DNA of 64,000 nucleotides from Nymphaea colorata (Eukaryota > Streptophyta > Magnoliopsida > Nymphaeales > Nymphaeaceae), in the NCBI RefSeq assembly GCF_008831285.2, contig NC_045150.1, forward strand, positions 5,468,001-5,532,000, read 5' to 3'. Positions 48,601 through 57,600 of this stretch are shown here, in pieces. The notes under the pieces are model-generated. The model was given only the letters and a program-made list of their open reading frames with translations. It had not been told where the DNA came from and made no database searches. The first letter of the stretch is position 1, and every line of letters begins with the position of its first letter. A program made the position numbers and the translations under genes.

Positions 48601-51600
48601 GCAACAAGAGATGCACCGATGACAACAGAGAGCACCAACGGGCAGTAATATCCGGATTCCCAATCAGCCCCAAGAGTGAACAGAATGTCGATTGGGGGAA
48701 ACGATCGTCGATGTCGCTCGACGGAAGCGGTGCCTTCTCTCTCTCGGGCTGCAATCTCCCACGGGTAGAGGTTTCGCCACACGTTCTCCTTGCTGGAAAC
48801 AAGATCCAAGAGCCAAAAACCAACAAGTATCAAGGTATAGAAGTGAATAGGAAATCAACTTCGAGACGAGGAAAGCCTTCACCCGTAAGACCAATTTAAC
48901 CCCGGTCTTTTGTAAGGAAAGGGGGATGCGATCGCCGGAACGCCGGCAAACGTTGAGGCAATCCTCAAGTTACGCTCCTCTCCTCCTTTACGTCCTCTAC
49001 CAAGTCACGGACCAGCCACCTCTTCTTGCACGGTGGGCGCCAAACAAAAACAAGAAGATGGAATCAAAGATCAACCAAGCAATATATTGCAGGTAAGAGG
49101 CGGATGCACTTCACCGGATTTGCAAAAGACCCCTAGGAAGTGACATGAATAGGGGGAGGCAAGCTTAGGAAGCGCCTAAGCACGCATATCTTCTTTCTTC
49201 TTCGGGAAGCAAGACTACGGCGCAAAAGGCAGTGGCGCAAGGGACAACGGTGACGGCGACGGTCAACAACACAAGAGCGACGGCGCAAGAGCGACGCCGC
49301 AAGAGTGGCTGCGATGGCGATGGCGCAAAGAGTGACACCGGCGGCGGCGGAAACAGCGACAGTGGTATTGGGTACACCGGCGGCGGTGGCTGCTGCAGCA
49401 ACGGCGGCGGCAGCGGCGGTGGCTGCTGCAGCAACGGCGGCTGCGGCGGCGGCAGCGGCGGCGGCGGCAGTGGCAGCGGCGGCGGCGGCAGTGGCAGCAG
49501 CGGCGGCGGCGGCGGCGGTAGTGGCAGCGGCAGCGGCGGCGGTGACTGCAGTGGTGGCGATGGTAGCGGTGAGAGATATTAGGGTTGGAACTTCACAAAC
49601 CCTAAAAATTTCCCAAACTCGTCGGCTCTGATACCATGTAGAAACACGAACAAGAAGAGGAAGAGAAACAACGATCACGATGTAACGTGGAAAAACCCTC
49701 AACAAGAGGAAAAAAACCACGAATGAGGAGGAGCCGGTGCCCACTAGCCGCCAGACTCTCTCTCTCCTTTGTCTTTCATTCACACCATAAGGATTAGGGT
49801 TACACAACTTAAATAATGCCCAACAAGGGCTACAAGTTGGATCGGATACGGATCCGGACCCGGTCCCGAGACCCATCTAACATACTTCAACAAGTATGAT
49901 TCAGTATTTTGCATTTAAGAAAGAGCATAATCCTGTGAAAAGTGACTATAACAGTCACAAAGAATACATATAATACCAAAAAGGCACTAAGGCCAAGTGA
50001 AGAAGAGTAATACTCATTCAATAAACAATATAAAGGCTGTAAAACACAGCTTATCCTTTACAAAGACTGTTACAAGGATATTTATAAGAGAGAATAAGAA
50101 GAGATGAGCTAAACTAGCCGTTGGGCTAGTTCCAACAGCTCTTAATAGAGCTGTTGGAACTGCCAACGGCTAGTTTGGCAGAAATAATAAAAAAATAAAA
50201 AAATAAAAAATAAAAAATAAAGAGAAAAGAAAGAAATAAACTAAATCCTAAACTAATTCCTAACTAATCCTAAACTAGCTCTTAACTAAGATAATACCTA
50301 ATTAAGAGATAACAACAATAAGAAATCATATTTCTTAACACCCCCCCTTAAACTTACGGTGCTATCACCGAAAGTTTATCTAAAAGAAAGTTGAATCTGG
50401 GAGAACATAGAGGCTTTGTGAAGAAATCAGCCAGCTGGAACTCGGAGGAGACATATGGAAGTTTGATAGTCTTCTTCAAAAATTCTTCACGAACATAGTG
50501 ACAGTCCATTTCTATATGCTTTGTTCGTTCATGGAATGTTTGATTCTTGGCAATGTAGATAGAACTCTTGTTGTCGCAGCATAAATCAGTGGGTTCTTCT
50601 ATCTTTATTCCCATATCAAGGAGCATTTGGCGAAGCCAGACAATTTCCATAGTTGTAGAAGCCATGGCTCGATATTCAGCTTCAGTAGAGGATAGTGAGA
50701 CTTTCTGTTGCTTTTTGCATTTCCATGAGATGAGTGATTCTCCTAGAAAAACACAAAATCCAGTAGTTGAGTGTCTATCATTAGGATCTCCTCCCCAATC
50801 AGCATCAGTATAAGCAATCAAGTTCAAGGAGGAAGAGGAAGACATAAATACTCCCTTGTTTATTGTTCCCTTAATATATCTGATGATACGAAGAACAGCT
50901 CCCATATGAACGGTTGATGGAGCATGTTGAAATTGACTCACAGTATGAACTGCATGAGCAATGTCAGGCCGAGTGATGCTAAGGTACATCAAGGATCCCA
51001 CAAGTTGTCGGTAAGGAGTGGGATTGGCAAGTGGAACTCCATCATCAATCTTCATCTTGCTTCCTACTGCTTCAGGAGTTTCTGTGACCTTATCATCTGT
51101 TATGCCTGATTTAGCAATGATCTCTGCAGCAAACTTAGTTTGTGACAAAAAATATCCTCTAGTAGAGTATGCAACCTCAATACCCAAGAAGTACGTTAGA
51201 AAACCTAAATCTTTCATTTCAAAAGTTTCTTGTAGTAATTTCTTACATTCTTTAATACCTTCCTTATCACTACCTGTAATGATCATATCATCAACATACA
51301 GTAGAAGAATTATGATACCTGCAGTAGTATACTTAACAAACAAGGCAGTGTCAGTTAAGCAAGAATGAAACCCATAATCAGAAATAACAGAATTAAAACG
51401 GTCAAACCAAGCTTTAGGAGCTTGTTTGAGGCCATAAAGAGCCTTCTTAAGTCTAAGAACTTTCCTTTGAGGAACAGACAACCCTGGTGGTACTTCCATA
51501 TAAACCTCTTCCATAAGATCCCCATTTAAAAAGGCATTTTTAACATCCATTTGATAGATATTCCAGTTTTTAACAGATGCTAAAGCAATAAGGGTCCTAA

Positions 51601-54600
51601 CAGTAGTCATTCTAGCTACAGGGGCAAATGTTTCCTCATAGTCAATACCATATTCTTGAGTGTAACCTTTGGCAACAAGCCTTGCTTTATACCTTTCTAG
51701 GGATCCATCACTTTTAGTTTTCACCTTGTATACCCACTTGCATCCAATAGTCTTTTTCCCTATAGGTAAATCTTGTATTTCCCAAGTTTGGGCTTTTCTC
51801 AAGGCATCCAATTCTTCTAACATGGCATTCTTCCACTCAATATATTTGGATGCTTCATTAAAAGTAGAAGGTTCAAAGTGAGAGTGAATGGCATTAATTC
51901 TAGCTCTATGAGATGGAGTAAAAGTTTCATAAGACACAAACCTATTGGGTTGTCTTACATTTCTAGTGGATCTCCTAAGGTTTTCTCCACTTTGAGTTGG
52001 TTGGAGATCAATGGTCTCATGATGTTCTTCTTCACCAACTTCTTGTTGCCGGTTTCTTCTATGATAAGTGATTATATCCTTGGCCATTCTACTATCATTA
52101 CCACCAGTGTTGCTATCATCACCATCATGCATTTCATCATCACATTGAGAAAGGAACTTAAATAAAAAGGAATAATCATTATTGTGTTGTGACTCCCCAC
52201 AATTTTTAAAACCACTTTCATCTTCACAAAACCTTACATTCCTTGAGACAATGATCTTGTCTTTAATTGAGTCATAACATTTGTAGCCTTTTTGGGTTTC
52301 AGAATAACCAATAAAAGCACATTCAATAACTTTTGAACTTAGCTTATCAGCCTTGTCATTAAGAACAAAACATTTGCATCCAAAAATACGAAGTCTATTG
52401 AAATCGGGTTCATACTTGAATAATTTTTCAAACGGAGTGGTATTATGTAAAACTTTTGAAGGCATTCTGTTTATAAGATAAACAGAGGCAAGTGCGGTTT
52501 CAGCCCAAAAGTTTTTAGGCACATTTTTGGAAATAAGAAGGGTTCTTGTTGTTTCAATTATGTGCCTATGTTTTCTTTCTGAAAGTCCATTTTGTTGAGG
52601 TGTTCTTGGACAAGATTTTTGGTGGACTATCCCATAGTTTTTCAAATATCTTTCGAACTCATTTGAAATGTATTCACCTCCGGAATCAGTCCTTAAAATT
52701 TTTAATTTAGCATTGAATTGTGTTTGTACTAACATGTGAAAATTTTTGAATATCTCAAAAACTTCGGATTTATGTTTTAGGAAATATATCCAACAATACC
52801 TAGTGAAGTCATCAACAAAGATCACATAATATGATAGCCCTCCTTTTGACATGATAGGAGAGGGTCCCCATACATCGGAATGAACAAGCTCAAAAGGCAA
52901 AGAAGAGAAGAAGTTCCTTTCTCCAAAAGATAAAGATTTCATTTTTCCATGTATACAATCATTACATTTAAAATTTTCAATACAAATATTCTTGGTAGGG
53001 TTCATCATAGACAATTTTCTAACATTTGGATGACCTAATCTTTGGTGCCAAACATTGATGTCCACATTTTCAACATAGTGACAAAACTTTTCTTTGGGGA
53101 TGCATAAATTGTCCATGTAGTAAAGGTCCCCTCTTCTAAAACCTTCCCCAATCAATCTCCCGGTTTGGTGATCCTGCACCAAACATTTATTTGATGAGAA
53201 AACAACATCAAATCCAAGATCTGAGATTTGTGACACAGAAAGTAAGTTAAGATTAAGTTTAGGAACATAACTAACTTTTGGAACAAAAAATTTTTGTTTT
53301 CCAAATTCTTTTTCAAAATTCCCAATCCCTTTAACACTTAAAGAAGTTCCATCGGCGGTAACAACATTTGATTCTTTTCTTGTTCTTTCAAATTTGGTCA
53401 AAGATGATATATTTGGTGTCATATGAAAAGATGCACCAGAATCTAAAAGCCAAGAAAACATACCAGGAGTGTTGGAGATGGATGCCGTTGTTGCTAGTGC
53501 TCCGGAATTTGACTCCTTGATCATGGGTTGAAGGGCTGTCATGATTTGATTCAACGTTGTGGATATAGATGATAGATCACATCCTTCATTTGTGACATTT
53601 GCGGCCTTTCTTTGATCAAATTGTCTAATGTTGTAATGTCCACCTTGAGGAAATGAAATTCCCCGGTTGTGTTGCCCTCCTTGTGGATATGAAGTTCCTC
53701 CTTTGAGAAAATTTCCTCCAAGATTCCGCGATTGTCCTTCATTGTTGTTCAACTTTGGGCAACTAGGTCTTATGTGACCCGGTTCATGACAAAAGTGGCA
53801 AATAACTTTATATTCTCCTCTAATTTGATTCTTAAAGTGAGGAGGTCTAAAAGACTTGATGTTGTTTCCAGGTCTAGAGGCGGCTAAGGCTCTTTCTTCT
53901 TCTTGTTTTGAGACAAGAACACTATCTTTATCCATTTCTTTGGATAATTTCATTCTAGTTTCCTCTCCACTTAGCTTTGTAAGAAGTTCATGAATGAGTG
54001 GAGGAGAGGATGAAGAAAGAAGGGCTGACCTTATTTGTTCAAATTCGGGCCGTAGCCCTTGAAGGAATTGAAAAAACCGAAATTCATCTATTTCATTTCT
54101 TCTAATCTCATGGCATTTGCAGTCCAACCCTAGTTCGGGACTTAGTTGATCTAACTCATTCCATACACTAGAGATTTCCATGAAAAATTCTCTAACATTT
54201 TTCTCTCCTTGCTTGATACTTTGGGCCTTTTGAATCAAAAGATACTTTCGGGCCATATCTTTTTGGGTGAACATTCCCTTAAGATATTCCCAAACTTCAC
54301 TAGCCTTTTCATAATACATAAGATTTTGGGCAATTCTAGGTTCAATACTTCCATAAATCCATTCTTTAATCCTAGAATTTTTAGCTTCCCAATCGTCTAA
54401 TTTTTTGTAATATTCATTCATAGCATTTTGTCTTTCCACTCCATCTAGTTGTTTTTCAATCCCATTTTCTATTTTGGTCAACTTGAGAGTGGGAGGGATA
54501 GACGTACCTCTTATGAAGCCCCATAAATATTTTCCTTTGATATGCATTTCCAAACATTTTGCCCATAGTGTATAATTGGTTCCGTCAAGCTTGTATGGAG

Positions 54601-57600
54601 CATAATAGCTTCCTCCTTCAATTGAAACTTTGGAGTCTTCCATGAGAGCAATACTTGAAACAATAATCTCCAAGGAAGTCAAGAAAAAACTCTTCTAGAA
54701 ATTTCACCAAACAGTTGGTGAGCAACCGCAGCAAAAAGGCCTTCAAGAAATTATATCCTCCAGCAAAGAATCTCTTCAATCAAACCAGCAACATAAAATC
54801 TCAGCAGCAGCCTTTAACAAGCTTTGAGAATCAGCCCAATGGCTCTGATACCATGTGAAAAGTGACTATAACAGTCACAAAGAATACATATAATACCAAA
54901 AAGGCACTAAGGCCAAGTGAAGAAGAGTAATACTCATTCAATAAACAATATAAAGGCTGTAAAACACAGCTTATCCTTTACAAAGACTGTTACAAGGATA
55001 TTTATAAGAGAGAATAAGAAGAGATGAGCTAAACTAGCCGTTGGGCTAGTTCCAACAGCTCTTAATAGAGCTGTTGGAACTGCCAACGGCTAGTTTGGCA
55101 GAAATAATAAAAAAATAAAAAAATAAAAAATAAAAAATAAAGAGAAAAGAAAGAAATAAACTAAATCCTAAACTAATTCCTAACTAATCCTAAACTAGCT
55201 CTTAACTAAGATAATACCTAATTAAGAGATAACAACAATAAGAAATCATATTTCTTAACAAATCCAAGTGTCATTTGTTTTTGAGGATTTATTCAATCAC
55301 ATAGTTTGGGCTCCTAGACTATGGTGTCCTTATGGCAATCTATTTGATTGTATCGAAAGGCCCAATAAATTGGGATTTCCCTATTGGGTCAAGTCATTTC
55401 GAGATAAGCGGATCATTTATGATAAAGAGGATAAACTTCAAAAGAATGATTTGAAGTTCTTGCAAAGTGGAACTGTGTAGTACCAGACATGAGATAGATC
55501 TTTCAAAGAACAAGGGTTTTTTTTAATAAGTTCTAACGCCCAAATATCAGCTGCCATAACATCAATGTGGACTTAGCAAGGCTTGAAAAGGATTTGCAGT
55601 TTGAAGTAATTATGAACAGCTGCAAGAAAAACTCAGTTATGTGAATATTGTTCAACTCACAAGTAGGGAGCAAGGGGTATAGTGTTCCCTTGTGATTCTC
55701 AAAAGCTTGCATTAATAATGAATAGTAGTAGGATGAACTAGTGGTGGTATAGCACTAGTAGTCTTTGAGGTGCGACGCTAAGGTCCAATGTTGTGAGAAC
55801 CTTGGAAGACATTCATGTATGTGAGACAATACACTGGGGTGGTAAAAGGTGGTTGGGATTATGTTTACTGGTGGGGAAGTGAGGAAACTTGAAGATCACC
55901 AGTAAGTAGATCAGAATCAGCTGCAGGTGAAGGTAATATGCATGCTCTTGGGGATCCGGTCCACTATAACTATGGAAGGGAAATTGAAGTTCCACAAAGT
56001 GAACATCATGGTTGTGAATCGACTTAAGTATCAAGGTTAGAAACTTCTTATGCAGCTTGGATATATGTACAGCACTATAGCTAAGAAAAGTACATTTTTG
56101 GCCTGATCATCAAATATATGGGTCAGCTTATATTGTGCACATGAGAAACAAAACCAAATAGCCGAAGGTGCTTCATATGGAATTCCTGAAAATAGAGGCT
56201 GGCTCAGCAATTTGTCTATTAAATATGCAATTGTCAAAATGATTTTCTTCAAAAATGTAGAGCGAAGACTTGCCTGAAATAAAATGTGCAGGCAACATTG
56301 AGAAGGTTCTTATTTTTTTTGCTCACCAATATCATTTTGTTGTGGAGTGGTAACACAAGAATGTTGGTGTTTGATACATTTGGTATTTAGGAAATCTAGC
56401 ATTTCATTTGAAAAAAAAAAATTTATTAGCACTCTATTTTAACTTGCTTTTCAAATAGTTTTTATCATAGTAATAAATTTTTTTGTGAAGAAAAAGGTTT
56501 TAGATTTCTAAAGCATGAGACAAACACAAGTTTTGACCTAAAAAATGCTAAAATGATGGTCAATGAAGGTTGCAATAAAGGATCTGCGGAGGAGATAGGC
56601 TCCCCAACTATTTATTAAGTAAAAATGAAATATATATACAAGTTTCAAGGGGGAAGCTTTGCATCAAACAAAACACAAAAAGATCAGACCCAGTAGCATA
56701 ACCTAGCTACTGCAAAACCGACAGAATACCCCTCTCAACCCGAGCTAACCAACCAAGATAATGGCTTTAAACGTAATCATCTCTTCCATCTTTTCTCCCA
56801 TACCTCATTATAACTCTCCCAACATCAATCGTTGGGAGATTCAGCAGAAGGTCCACTAGAGAACTATACTGAAGGAACGAGCGCCATTGTACTGCAATGG
56901 TTCTTCTTCCTACAATTATGCCTCTCATATGTCTCTGACTCTCTTCCATCCTGAGTTATTAGTAATGATGCATTTCCTACCGCGAATGTGATCTATGTAA
57001 TCAAGCCATTCCATTAGGATCAGCTGCCGCTCAATGAAGGTTGTTTCCCATAAATCACAGTGCAAAAGTTGGACAACTACATTCATTTTGACAGAGCTTT
57101 CAGTAAATGGAATTTGGCCTTCACATGATGAAGATGTGATATAGCTGAAGGAGATCATGGCAAAGGCAAGATAATGGAAACTGATATCCTTGAGAAATAG
57201 AAAATCTTCAAAGATTCAATTGCAGCCAGGTGGATTTGGGTGCGACACCTAGGTCTTCCGCATTAACACTTTGTTTGGATGGAAGGAAGGAAGAGAAAGA
57301 ACAATCAATTCTTTGTTTGGTTGATTAATTAAAAAGAAGGGAAAGGAAAGGAATGTAAAATGTTGTTTAGTTGCAAAGGAAGAGAAAGGAAATGGAGCTC
57401 TAATGTAAATCCAATCTCTCCAAAATTGGAGGGATTGGGAAGGAAAGGAAAAGTCTATCCCTTTCTACTGTGTATACCATTTTCACCCGCCCTCAGAAGA
57501 GACATCAACCGACCTTGTGTGGCTTTATCTCTCCCTTCCCGCCGTTGGTCAAGACTCCAATGGGCGCCGGGTCTGTCTCTCTCTCCCTTCCGGCCATTAC

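Larger units (their letters stand above)
44989..49892 (-). mobile_element. Young Copia element C1 (4904 bp), gag-less
   Basis: LTRs of 256 bp at 44989-45244 and 49637-49892 are identical by eye, start TGTAGAAACACG and end CTTCAACA. The 5-bp target duplication agtat flanks the element (44984-44988 and 49893-49897). The PBS TGGTATCAGAGC lies next to the right LTR and the PPT TTGAGGGGGAG next to the left LTR, so the element runs right to left. It encodes pol but no recognisable gag. Insertion must be recent. Confidence 0.96.
49934..55260 (-). mobile_element. Young, apparently complete Copia element C2 (5327 bp)
   Basis: LTRs of 407 bp at 49934-50340 and 54854-55260 are identical by eye, start TGTGAAAAGTG and end TTTCTTAACA. 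The 5-bp target duplication aatcc lies at 49929-49933 and 55261-55265. The PBS TGGTATCAGAGCC abuts the right LTR and the PPT TAAGGGGGGG abuts the left. A single open frame spans gag to RNase H. All parts needed for an autonomous element are visible. It is inserted inside the ycf2-derived fragment. Confidence 0.97.
43600..57268 (-). mobile_element. Decayed Copia (element D), host of later insertions
   Basis: Minus-strand remnants lie at about 43600-44988 and 55531-57268. Right part: integrase boxes [10 protein letters not shown] (about 57070) and [14 protein letters not shown] (about 56340-56380), and the RT entry MAADIWALE at about 55535-55570. Left part: [16 protein letters not shown] next to 44985, KSIYGLK-type box, [10 protein letters not shown] at about 44600, and a PPT (TTGAGGGGAG) at about 43701-43712 before an LTR start TGTAAAAGGCCC. 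Similar sequences of about 100 bp at 43617-43715 and 57180-57268 look like the two LTRs. Gag and protease are missing. Not functional. Confidence 0.7.

Noticed and set aside
49133-49876. 247-codon Ala/Thr-rich frame on -, and Gly/Ala-rich frames on + (49232-49631)
   Set aside because: They run through the trinucleotide repeats of the C1 leader and into the LTR. Composition is explained by the repeat.
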